A DNA stretch of 64,000 bases, from NCBI RefSeq assembly GCF_041296385.1, contig NC_091019.1:7649264-7713263 (forward strand), given 5' to 3'. The stretch's first letter is position 1. Each line of letters starts with the position of its first letter. The notes below the pieces were generated by a model, which made no database searches, was not told the origin of the DNA, and saw only the letters and a program-made list of their open reading frames with translations. The translations under genes and the position numbers were made by a program. This DNA is from Aphelocoma coerulescens (Eukaryota > Chordata > Aves > Passeriformes > Corvidae). Positions 22,803 through 32,603 of the stretch are shown here, one piece after another.

Positions 22803-24497
22803 ATGATGCCGTTGCGGGTGTTTCGGGCTTTGTCAAGTTCAGATAAGGATATTCCGGAGGAATCTCCCCTCGGGTGTTTGCTAAGTCATTGGAAGGAGGG
22901 TAAATTGGGACGGGAGCTGCGGAAAAGGGAATTGATTGATTATTGTAATAAGGTATGGCCTGAATATGAAACTGGGGGGATGCAGTGGCCGTGGAATGGC
23001 ACTATTAATTCTGAAATTATAACCTCCATGATGCGGTACCTACGGGAAAATGAGAAGTGGGATGAGATACCCTATTTGGATTTGTTCTATCAGCTAATAG
23101 GAAAAAAGGATTGGCAGAGGAAATGTGGAATGATGGTGTTAGAAACGGAACCAGAAGAATGCGTGGGTTGTAAAGAGCGAAGGGTACGGTTCTCTGAGCC
23201 TGAGGAGGATGTGTCTTTGTTGGTATCACCATCCGACCCAATCAACCTCCCCCTCCCGGACTCAGATTCTTCGGAAGAGGAATCTGACTCCGAGGAAGGA
23301 GAGAGGGAACGATCCCGAACTCCCGAACCCAGGGAGAGAGGGAGGGAACAATCCCGAACTCCGCTCTCCCAGCGTACTCGCAGAGGGCGTCTGGACAGGG
23401 GAAAAAGCGCTTCTCGAGCACATCTAATGGCCCCATTGCGAGAAGCAGTTGGACCAACAGGGGATCGGGTCAGAGTGAAAGTTCCGTTTTCCCCCAATGA
23501 TTTAATAATTTGGAAGCAATCTGCAGGAGCTTATAGAGAAAATCCTGAAAAGGTGGCTCGGGTGGTGAAAATGGTAATAAAGACACAGAATCCGGACTGG
23601 AATGACCTACAGGTGTTGCTAGACTCGATAATGGATTCTACGGAAAAGGAGATGGTATTTAAAGCTATGTCTAATCGGGCAAGGGATATGATTCAGTTGC
23701 AAGCACCAGCACTACAAGGAATAGGGAATGTGAATGAAATAGTACCAAGGGAAGATCCAGAATGGAACCCTAATTTGGCAGAAGAGTATCATAGGTTGCA
23801 GGTTTATCAGGAGCTGTTGGTGGAAGGAATTCAGAGGGGAATCCCAAAGACTTTAAATTGGTCTAAGTTGTATGCGGTAAGACAGGATAAGGCAGAGTCA
23901 CCATCTGCGTTCTTGGAGAGGCTGAAAGAAATAGCACGGAGGTATACAGACTTAGACGTGGAATCGGAGGCAGGAAAACTACAAATGGCCTTGATATTTA
24001 TGGGACAGTCACAGGAGGATATTAGGAGGAAGCTACAAAAGCTAGAAGGGAATGACACTCGGGACTTGGAGAAAATGCTTGAAGTAGCGTGGAAAGTGTA
24101 TAATAATAGAGAGAAAGAGGCAGTGAAGAAGCAACAAGCAAGCATGTTGGCAGTGCTACAACAGGCAAGTCAGATGAATGTGAGAGGCCGGGGGAGGGGA
24201 CGAGGCAGAGGAAACGGGGGCATGGGAAGAGGTGGTTTCGGAGGTTTTGTGAATCAGAATGTAGGGAACCAGATGATGGGTAGGGGTAGAGGTAAATTGG
24301 GGCCCAATCAGTGCGCCCGATGCTTCGCCGAAGGTCATTGGAAGAATGAGTGCCCCCTCAATTTGATGAGTAACTTTCCAGGAAGGAATCCCATAAATCA
24401 GGGAATGAACGCGAATGATGGGTTAAACCCTTTCGCGCCAGGACCACAAGGTGTTGCTCAAGCCTTTATGATGGGGAACTATCAAAATCAGAGCTGA
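22803..24497 (+). CDS. gag: Gag polyprotein, intact (564 aa)
   Basis: Gag forms the virus core. The first ATG in frame is at 22,803, with a second directly after; there is no Gly at position 2, so a classical myristoylation signal is absent. The N-terminal part is matrix-like (an L-S-H-W-K segment near residue 28). A strongly acidic then Arg/Ser-rich stretch (about 23,255-23,400) occupies the place of p12. Capsid begins near 23,475 with P-F-S-P-N-D-L, and the major homology region includes E-S-P-S-A-F-L-E-R-L (about 23,895-23,925). Nucleocapsid is RGRG-rich with one CX2CX4HX4C knuckle (24,312-24,353). No PPxY, PTAP or YPxL late motif is visible. It ends in TGA in frame with pol. Upstream, the frame stays open from 22,707 and encodes a hydrophobic stretch with no ATG. 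Confidence 0.93.
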   Translation: MMPLRVFRALSSSDKDIPEESPLGCLLSHWKEGKLGRELRKRELIDYCNKVWPEYETGGMQWPWNGTINSEIITSMMRYLRENEKWDEIPYLDLFYQLIGKKDWQRKCGMMVLETEPEECVGCKERRVRFSEPEEDVSLLVSPSDPINLPLPDSDSSEEESDSEEGERERSRTPEPRERGREQSRTPLSQRTRRGRLDRGKSASRAHLMAPLREAVGPTGDRVRVKVPFSPNDLIIWKQSAGAYRENPEKVARVVKMVIKTQNPDWNDLQVLLDSIMDSTEKEMVFKAMSNRARDMIQLQAPALQGIGNVNEIVPREDPEWNPNLAEEYHRLQVYQELLVEGIQRGIPKTLNWSKLYAVRQDKAESPSAFLERLKEIARRYTDLDVESEAGKLQMALIFMGQSQEDIRRKLQKLEGNDTRDLEKMLEVAWKVYNNREKEAVKKQQASMLAVLQQASQMNVRGRGRGRGRGNGGMGRGGFGGFVNQNVGNQMMGRGRGKLGPNQCARCFAEGHWKNECPLNLMSNFPGRNPINQGMNANDGLNPFAPGPQGVAQAFMMGNYQNQS

Positions 24498-24501
24498 CTA
24501 G
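24495..24501 (+). promoter_or_regulatory. Gag-pol stop-codon readthrough site (TGA CTA G)
   Basis: The gag stop TGA is followed directly by CTAG, and pol continues in the same frame. UGA followed by CUAG is a known leaky context in RNA viruses and some vertebrate mRNAs. Gammaretroviruses use readthrough, usually of UAG, to make Gag-Pol. Use of this signal here is inferred. Confidence 0.7.
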
Positions 24502-27500
24502 ATAAAGATCTAAAAGTGGTCCTGGAAGTTGACGAGGGGCCCAGGGAATTTAGGGTAGATACAGGAGCCACTTTCTCTGCAATCAGTGAACAAATAGGAC
24601 CGTTAAGTGATTCAGTTGTGAAAGTAGTAGGGGTGTCGGGAGAGGTGGTGGAGAGGTCATTCTTGCGGCCACTGGAAATCAAATTTGGAAACAAAGAATT
24701 GGATCACCAGTTTTTATATATGCCAAGCAGCCCGGAATGCTTGTTGGGGCGAGATTTATTATCGGCACTGGATGCAAAAATCATATTCGAGAAAGGGCGT
24801 GCTAAACTAGAAATCCCGGAGGGGAATCTGGCAAAACTTTTTGTGATTAAAGAGACAAAGACAGAGGAGATACCCCAGGAAATAGAGCAGGCAGTAGTCC
24901 CGTGGGTATGGGAAACAGGGACCCCGGGCAGATCCAGGGTAGCCGTTCCTGTAAAAATTGAACTAAAGGAAGGGGCACACCCGGTAAGAGTTCGACAGTA
25001 CCCTATCAGTTTGGAAGCCAGGAAAGGAATTGCCCCAATGATCACGCAATTTATAGCATTAGGGATTTTACAAGAATGCGAATCGGAATTTAATACTCCA
25101 ATCTTTCCGGTAAGGAAACCAAATGGGAAATACAGGTTGGTGCAGGACCTGAGAGCAGTAAATGCAATTGCCAAAGATATACACCCGGTGGTGGCCAATC
25201 CATATACATTGTTAACATCGATTTCTGAGAATTTTCAGTGGTTCACAGTGATTGATCTAAAAGACGCCTTCTTCTGCATCCCACTGGCCCCCGAGAGTCG
25301 ATACATTTTCGCCTTTGAATGGGAAAGCCCAGACACTCGCCGCAAGCGACAGTTAACATGGACCAGGTTGCCACAAGGATTTAAGTGTTCACCCACCATT
25401 TTTGGAAACCAGCTAGCAAAGGAGTTAGAGGAATGGAAAACTACCAAGGTAAAAGAGTCTCCTTTTTCTTATGTTGTTTTACAATATGTGGATGACATAC
25501 TCCTGGGAACAGAGGAGCGGGGACTGTGCTCAAAGTTAACAATTGAACTATTAAACATGTTGGGTCAGGCAGGATACCGAGTATCCAAGGAAAAAGCGCA
25601 GCTGGTGCGACAGAAGGTAATTTATCTGGGATGTGAAATATCACAAGGAGTCAGGAGAATAGGGGTGAATCGCATACAAGCCATCTGTGCAATCCCTGTA
25701 CCACGAAATAATCAGGAATTAAGATCTTTCCTAGGAATGGTCGGCTGGTGTCGCCTGTGGATTCCGAATTTCGGACTCATGGCCAAACCACTGTACGAGA
25801 CAATCAAGGAACCCGAATTCAAGTGGGGTAAGACACAGCACAAGGCCTTCCAGGAATTAAAGCAAGCACTCAAAGAGGCCCCCGCCCTGGGTCTGCCAGA
25901 CCTGACAAAAGACTTTCAATTGTATGTGCATGAAAGGCAGAGATTAGCTTTAGGAGTACTCACACAGCGATTGGGGTCATGGAAGAGGCCCGTGGGGTAC
26001 TTCTCGAAACAGCTGGACATGGTGAGCGGAGGGTGGCCAGGGTGCTTGCGAGCAGTGGCTGCTACGGTAATCCTAATTCAGGAGGCACGGAAACTGACGC
26101 TGGGAAAACACATCACGGTATATGTACCTCACATGGTCATAGCCGTCTTGGAACAAAAAGGGGGGCATTGGCTCTCCTCCAGCAGAATGATGCAGTACCA
26201 GGCTCAGTTGCGGGAACAAGATGATGTTGAATTAAAAATAACCAACCATCTCAATCCAGCAGAATTCCTCAGGTCCACCCAAGAGGAAGGAGAACTGGAG
26301 CATGACTGCGTGGAGGTGATCGAACAAGTGTATGCCAGCCGTGAAGATCTGAAAGATGTCCCGATGGCAGATCCCGATGTGGAGCTGTTCACGGACGGAT
26401 CCAGTTTTATGGAGCATGGAACCAGGTATGCAGGGTATGCTGTGGTGACACTCCAAGAAATAGTGGAAGCTAAAGCACTGCCCCCGGAAACTTCAGCGCA
26501 AAAAGCAGAAGTATGGGCGTTGGTAAGGGCATTAGTCCTTAGTAGAGACAGGAAAGTAAACATTTGGACTGATTCAAAGTATGCATTTGGTGTGGTTCAC
26601 ATCCATGGGGCTTTGTGGAAAGAAAGAGGACTTTTGACCTCTCAAGGCTCACAGATCAAACATAAGGAAGTAATAATTCAGTTGCTGGAAGCTGTACACT
26701 TACCTAAAGCAGTAGCGATCATGCATGTCCGAGGTCATCAAGCAGACTCCGGAAAAGAATTTCAGGGGAATCGGATGGCAGATGAAGCTGCGAAAAGGGC
26801 AGCCAGATTGGTCTGGACTCAAATGGCTCTGATACCGACAAGAGAAAATCCCGCTGCACCTTATTTAGAAGAGAAACCGTGCTACTCTCCAGAGGATGAA
26901 CGGTTGGCACAAATCACTGGAGCAAGAAGGAATGTTGTAGGATGGTATGTAACACCAGTCGGACAAGTTATACTGCCAGTAGGATTGATGAAAGTAGTCA
27001 TGGAAACTGAACATAACAAACTCCACTGTGGTGCAGAAGCATTGGTAGAATATCTAAAGAAAATAGTACTCTCTAATTCGATGATAACAATGGCCAAAAG
27101 AATAAATGCCACCTGCCCGATTTGCATTAAAAATAACCCGTTGGTTAGAAGACAGGTCCAAATGGGGAAAATACGTGTAGGGCCACAACCAGGGGATTAT
27201 TGGCAAATAGATTTTTCCGAGTTATCAAAATCTCAGGCATACAAGTACTTACTAGTTTATGTGTGCACCTTTTCGATGGCCCGAAGCTTTCCCTTGCAGG
27301 ACGAACCAGGCCAAGGAGGTAGTGAAAACCCTTCTCAAGGAAATTATTCCAAGGTTTGGGGTTCCTTTAGGAATATCATCAGATAGAGGACCACATTTTA
27401 CTGCAGGGATCGTGCAGGAAGTTTCTACTATTCTGGGAATTCAGTGGCACTTACACACCCCCTGGAGACCTCAATCTAGTGGTCAGGTGGAACGAATGAA

Positions 27501-28017
27501 TCAAACTCTGAAAAATCAAATTAAAAAGATTTGTCAAGAAGCTAAAATACAGTGGCCCCAAGCATTGCCTCTAGCCCTTCTGAGGATTAGGATTAAACCA
27601 CGAGAAAGGATAGGGGTAAGTCCGTATGAAATTTTGTACGGCAAACCATATCATGCTGTAACCTATCAAGGGGACCCACATGTAATTGGGGATCAGATGA
27701 TTGTAAATTATGTTCTGTCTTTAAATAAGACCCTTGCAGCACTGAGATCCACGCTGGAGTGGAATCGACCGTTACCTCTGGACACTCCTGCTCACGATAT
27801 TCACCCGGGAGATCAAGTTTACGTGAAGAACTGGTCGGTGGAGCCTCTGAAGGAAACATGGGACGGCCCCCATCAAGTGATAATGACAACTTACACCGCC
27901 GTCAAGGTCGACGGGATCAACAGCTGGATCCATTACACACGGGTCAAAAAGGTCCCCTCCCGATGGTCGGTGGAACCCCTATCTCCCACCAGAATGGTGT
28001 TCAAAGCCAAAAATTAA
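24498..28017 (+). pseudogene. pol: Pol polyprotein: protease, RT, RNase H, integrase, with one frame change
   Basis: Protease carries V-D-T-G-A (24,555-24,569) and L-L-G-R-D-L. RT has L-P-Q-G-F near 25,370 and the Y-V-D-D box at 25,485-25,496. RNase H has F-T-D-G-S (about 26,387-26,401) and T-D-S near 26,570. Integrase has H...H...CPIC (about 27,007-27,126), W-Q-I-D (about 27,201-27,212), S-D-R-G-P (about 27,382-27,396) and V-E-R-M-N (about 27,487-27,501), so every catalytic residue I can locate is present. The frame changes near 27,268-27,280, beside a run of four T, between the first and second integrase motifs. The first frame then ends at 27,386; the second runs to the TAA at 28,015-28,017. 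The stop overlaps the env start as TAATG. The break may be real or a sequencing error. Confidence 0.9.
27286..27300 (+). promoter_or_regulatory. Candidate splice acceptor for env mRNA
   Basis: GCTTTCCCTTGCAG|G (AG at 27,298-27,299) is a pyrimidine-rich acceptor upstream of the env start. A second candidate is CTATCTCCCACCAG at 27,979-27,992. Both are consensus guesses. Confidence 0.35.
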
Positions 28018-30594
28018 TGCTGTTGTTGTTACTCTTGAGTAAAATAATAATTGTTGAAACCTTTGTTAAAATCACAATACCTGAATCAAGGGTGTGGGTA
28101 CCGGAGAATTCGAATGTAAATCTTACATGTTTGTTTGTCGATGATCAGGGAGCTGGATGGGACAGAGTCAGGGCACAATGGAAATGGATCACCAAGGATC
28201 AAATTCCCGATAAAGGAGTAGAAACGGTCTGGGATGAGAAGCAGCAAAATCTGCAGGATTACCCTGCAGATATCCAATATAACAAAAGCCAGAACAGGAA
28301 AATACGCTTGTGTGGTTTGGATAAAAGGGAGTTATGATTATGGATTCGTAAATCTTGACATTTTAAATATCTCCCAAACAGAATCGGAAAATAAGATCCA
28401 GGTGAATCTCCCAAATGGGAAAGTAGATATGTGGGACGGACCTCCTCTCAGAATAAAATGTACTCATAGATTTAAGACAGAGTGTCAGAAACAGATTAGA
28501 ATGAAATGGTGGAAATGGAACACGACACAGGAAATGTGGAATCCACAGGTACAAGGGACAAGTTGGTGGACGCTGGGAAATGAGAGCAGAGGATGGTTGA
28601 ATATAACGAACTCAGAGATTGGTAGATCGGAGGGTAAATACCTTTGTGTTATCGTTTGTGGTGATAGTGGAGGTTATGGGGTCAGGAAGGTAGAAGTGGT
28701 ATTACAACAGGAGCGAGGAATCAAGCCTGAACAGGAAATATATAACGCAAAGGAAGGGCAGGATTTGGTTTTAAGATGTAGGATACCAACCGAAAGCTAC
28801 ACTGAGTATGAATGGTGGTTTGGAGGACAAAGCTTGGTGGCTCAAGGGAAATATCAAATTAAAAGAAAACCCCAAGAGATAGTGTTAGTAATTAAAGAGG
28901 TCCTGGAACAGCAAGATAATGGACAATACTGGTGTTGGGTTGCTCGAGATGATTGGTGGGCAACCGGGAAGATTAGTGTTTATGTTGAAAGAACAAGGGT
29001 GACTCGGCAGGTACTAGAGGATGAAATCCAAACCGAACCAGAGAATCTGATTGTGGGTTTAATTAGGGATTTTGGGCAAACACAAAATGTATCAGCAATC
29101 ACTGCATGTCTGCCTTTGCCCCATGCGGCAGGAGACCCTATACCATGGGGAATTATACCAGCTCCAGACATGCCTGCATCTAATCGAACAGTTACCTTAA
29201 GTTGTACCCAGGAGATTAGGAGCCGAACTAAATTGGTTAATCGGACAAATGTGATAAGGAGGAAAACCCCAAGGACCCGAGCAGATTGTTACAAGCTTCC
29301 GAATGCTGTATTTACCAGAGTCGGAAGATTCCAGGGAGTAGGATGGTGTGAATATGATGAGAGGCAAACACGAGAAGTCCCGGCAACTGAACAATATTTT
29401 GAAATAATATGCCAGAATGTTACAAACACAACTACCATGGAACAATGGCAGACAATCTGGGGACCTAGTTTGTTGGAAACTTATAGTTATATAGGAACAG
29501 TTCAATGGTGTATTCATTGGAAGGGACGGAAAAATCAAACTTACTCAAAGACCTATCAAGGACAGGATAGTTGGAGGAAAGATGCACCTAGGATGACCGA
29601 TTGGAATTGCACTGAGGTCTTCACTTGTGACAGCCCAAGTGAGTCTGTGAGTCTACTGCCGGTAAAGGTACTTTTGAGATTTGGCTGTGAATGTAGGGGA
29701 TATAACCACACGATAACAGACAAAAATACAGAAGGAGAGTTAAACTGTAAAACTACATCAATCCGAGCTCCAGGAAATTTAGTTTGGGTAATGGGTCATG
29801 GACATTGGACCACTCATATGCCGGTAGATGGTCCAACTACACAGATTACTTTAGGAGTTCCAACTCTTTGTCCTTTCTGGAAATCGACAAAATTGACGGC
29901 CTCAGAAATACAAATAAGACATAAGCGAGATATAAGTCAGGAAATTGGGGACATAGGGTTAGAAGAAGGGGAAGATTGGCATGAACCTTCTTCAGGAATT
30001 AAATTTGGGTGGGTATTAGAATCTCTCTTTGCACAAATATCATCATATCGAAACAGGGAAATGTTGTACAAATTGTTGGGACAAACAGAAAGGTTAGCGT
30101 CTGTGACCAAGAAGGGATTCAAGGACTTAAATCTGCAGTTACAAGCTACGTCTAGAATGACAATTCAAAATCGGATGGCTCTAGATATGATATTGTTGAA
30201 AGAGCATGGCGTATGTGGATATCTGCATGGTAGAGATGACCATTGCTGCATTCACATCCCGAATGTTACACAAGAAGTAGAAAAGGATATAAGTCAATTA
30301 GAACGGATTGAAGGAAAGGTGAATGATATTCAGAAAGAGGCAGAACACAATTGGGTTGGAGAACTGTTCAGCTCCCTGGGAATTCGGATGTCCGGATGGA
30401 TATCCTCAATTGTACAATATGGAATCATGATTGTTATAATCATTTTAGTTGCCTTAATAGTATATAAGTGTCTTTTAGGAATGATTGTCAAAGAAGGTCA
30501 ACATACTTGGCGAATAATGAAGGCGATAATGCGAAGAGAAGTCCTGGCAGAACCAGCCGTTCCACCTCCTGCTTATCGCGAAACAGCGACATGA
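28017..30594 (+). pseudogene. env: Env glycoprotein with three Ig-like domains at the N-terminus, one frame change
   Basis: The start ATG overlaps the pol stop (TAATG) and encodes a Leu/Ile-rich signal peptide. The frame changes once between about 28,234 and 28,262, beside a run of four A, and continues to 30,594. Three Ig-like domains follow. Domain 1 has Cys 28,128, Trp near 28,175 and T-G-K-Y-A-C at 28,309. Domain 2 has Cys 28,459 and E-G-K-Y-L-C at 28,645. Domain 3 has Cys 28,777 and N-G-Q-Y-W-C at 28,933. Then comes a Cys-rich surface region with many N-x-S/T sites. A furin site R-H-K-R lies at 29,917-29,928. The transmembrane subunit has a CX9CC motif (30,214-30,249), a membrane span (about 30,415-30,477) and a tail with P-P-P-A-Y (30,562-30,576). 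It lacks the usual Gly/Ala-rich fusion peptide after the cleavage site. The Ig domains are unlike standard gammaretroviral Env. Confidence 0.88.
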
Positions 30595-30600
30595 ATTGTT

Positions 30601-30640
30601 GAGCATCCTTGCGAACCCAGAAGAAGCTCGAAGGATGCTC
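30601..30640 (+). other. Perfect 10-bp inverted repeat between env and the polypurine tract
   Basis: GAGCATCCTT and AAGGATGCTC are exact reverse complements separated by 20 nt, so the RNA can form a 10-bp hairpin just after the env stop. Role unknown; RNA export, stability or packaging are possible. Confidence 0.7.
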
Positions 30641-30653
30641 AAAAGGGGGGACT
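30641..30653 (+). other. Polypurine tract for plus-strand DNA priming
   Basis: AAAAGGGGGGACT directly precedes the TG of the 3' LTR. Confidence 0.85.
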
Positions 30654-31177
30654 TGTTACAAAAAGGATAGGATATTGGATTTTAGAAGTAGTAAGGCTAA
30701 GGCTCTGCTAGGCTGTAAGGCCTCAGGTGTAGAAAAAGTTCTCTGGGGAAACAGGAATGGAATGTACTGGGTGGGGAGGTTAGGAATAGTGAATTAGCTG
30801 GGCATGGTGAACCTGTTAGTGAATTAGCTGGGCATGGTGAACCTGTCTAAAAGTAAATTGTTCTGGGTTGATATATGTTGCATGCAAGGGGGATTTCAGT
30901 GGTAGGAGCTCGTTGAGCATTATCTAAGACTAGACAATCATGAAGAGATATGGCGTAGGGTATGATTATCAATTGTTAATCCTTGTGATGTATGTTTTAC
31001 TTTGAAGATTAAATCTTGTATGTGTGCCAATGTTTGAAACTGTATAAAGAGCTGAGTGAAACGATAGGCCTTTGGGAAGCCTGATTTGGGACACTAGTCC
31101 CCAGGTCCCCGGGCCCTGAATAAAGCACCGCATAAACTGACTCTCTGTTGGTTTGTGGTTTTGGTCGGTGGGCAACA
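30654..31177 (+). mobile_element. 3' LTR of the gammaretrovirus-like provirus
   Basis: 524 bp, read as identical to the 5' LTR with a constant offset of 8,783 bp at both ends. It is followed by ACAC, the repeat of the 4 bp before the 5' LTR. Confidence 0.95.
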
Positions 31178-31520
31178 ACACAACTAGGAACTGCGGAATT
31201 TTCTATCCAATTAATCCAAACTAATTTTACTGCAGAATATGGAGTGGTAGAAGAAGAAGGTTTAGAGAACAACAACAATCATCCATTTTGATATTTCTTA
31301 CTCTTATCTATATACTATAAAGAGAAGCCTAAAACCTCTAAATTTTTCACCCTGTGACAATCTTACATCACCTAATTCACACCACTGTATTTTCTAGTTG
31401 TTGTCTGACCGTTGGCAATTTTTTCCAAGGTTTAAAGCTATACCAGTGGTGTCCAGGGGACTAAAACCCCTTCAAAACAGGCAGAGAAATATTCTCAGCA
31501 CTCTGGGTTCCTACAATTAT

Positions 31521-32598
31521 TCATATTAGACCAAGTTTTTCTAAAGGAAACAAAAATCTTTTCCTTGACAAAGATGGACTTTTGACCATTGCAAGCACCT
31601 GCAAATAACGGCATAAAAGTTTAGAAAGGTCTTTGATATTTCTCTGTGATTTTGTTTGAAGGGAACTGCTCTACATGTCAAACAAAAGTCTGTTGTTCAC
31701 CATGTTCAATATAAGTATCCAATTTTGTTTTGTCTTCCTCCTCCTTTATCAGTGATCAAAGCTTATCTGTTCACGCTGCTGCTGAGGGAAAGGATGGACA
31801 CCCTCCTCCACAGCAGCCTCTAACCATATTAGAGGTGACTGCTCTTGGCTGCCCATCACCAGCGATCACCAGGCAGCTTTACTAGCCAAAAATGGTGTCA
31901 ACATCAGGACCATGTCCCAGCTTTGAAAAACAAAATGAGGGTGGTCTCCATGTGACCATGTGCACCTCTGCAGTGTTAAGTAGTGTGTAATATATATGTA
32001 TAATTGCATGCTCTCTAGTAAGCTGCCATTGGAAGTCTGAATATATGATCCGGCCTGCTTCACTGATGTCAAAAGGACACTCATAACAAATTCATCTCTG
32101 TGTAAATGGACACTTAGGGTCTGAACAACAGAAAGATAGCACAGATAAAAGATTTTTATGATCAGAGATATTTTTTTCTGCTTTTCCAAATAGTTTTGCA
32201 GAGTCTTGGGCTTATGCCCTAAGATATAAAAGTTTGTATATTACTGCAGTAAATTTTTGTCCTTGGGAATGGAAACTGCTAAGCAGGGAGAAAAGGTTAC
32301 AGAATCGTTCTTCATGGTCAGGTTACTTTTTACAAGTCCCTGTTGTTTATTCTGCACCCAATATCAATTACTATAATCACAGTAGAGACTGTGTTAAATC
32401 CCTACAATCTACCAGAAAGAAAGTCTGTAAACATGATTAAGCAATGTCACTTTCAGTTTATCATCTTTTTTTATTTCTTTTTTCTCTCTCATAGGTGACA
32501 GTGGTAATAAAAAAACAGCTGCTGTCATGTTTTGTCTGAACCCCAGTTGTTCTTGTAGCATATTTATGTGTTTAAGAAGTCAGTAGTGTCATCAAAGG
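31521..32598. other. Non-coding, nothing recognised
   Basis: AT-rich with short frames only; no clear element. Confidence 0.5.
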
Positions 32599-32603
32599 GA
32601 TGG

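Larger units (their letters stand above)
21871..31177 (+). mobile_element. Young, nearly intact gammaretrovirus-like provirus (9,307 bp)
   Basis: The order is 5' LTR, primer binding site, splice donor, gag, UGA readthrough junction, pol, env, polypurine tract, 3' LTR. The two LTRs are each 524 bp and I read no difference between them. The 4-bp duplication ACAC (21,867-21,870 and 31,178-31,181), one CX2CX4HX4C zinc knuckle, in-frame gag-pol with a stop between, and a gamma-type capsid homology region all fit the gamma/epsilon (class I) group. Pol and env each contain one frame change; gag is fully open. Identical LTRs mean recent insertion. Whether it is fixed or polymorphic cannot be seen here. 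Confidence 0.95.
21558..31515 (-). mobile_element. Older solo LTR, split in two by the gammaretrovirus-like provirus
   Basis: The halves 21,558-21,870 and 31,182-31,515 together match, in reverse complement, the LTR at 55,254-55,904 along its whole length. The outer flanks carry ATTAT at 21,553-21,557 and ATTAT at 31,516-31,520, a 5-bp target duplication. The combined length is about 647 bp against 651 bp in the relative. The provirus at 21,871-31,177 landed in it, duplicating ACAC. The older LTR therefore predates the provirus. Confidence 0.85.

Noticed and set aside
28980..29171. Possible host exons explaining the Ig domains
   Set aside because: The Ig-like segments are continuous with env, with no introns, and lie between identical LTRs; they belong to the provirus.
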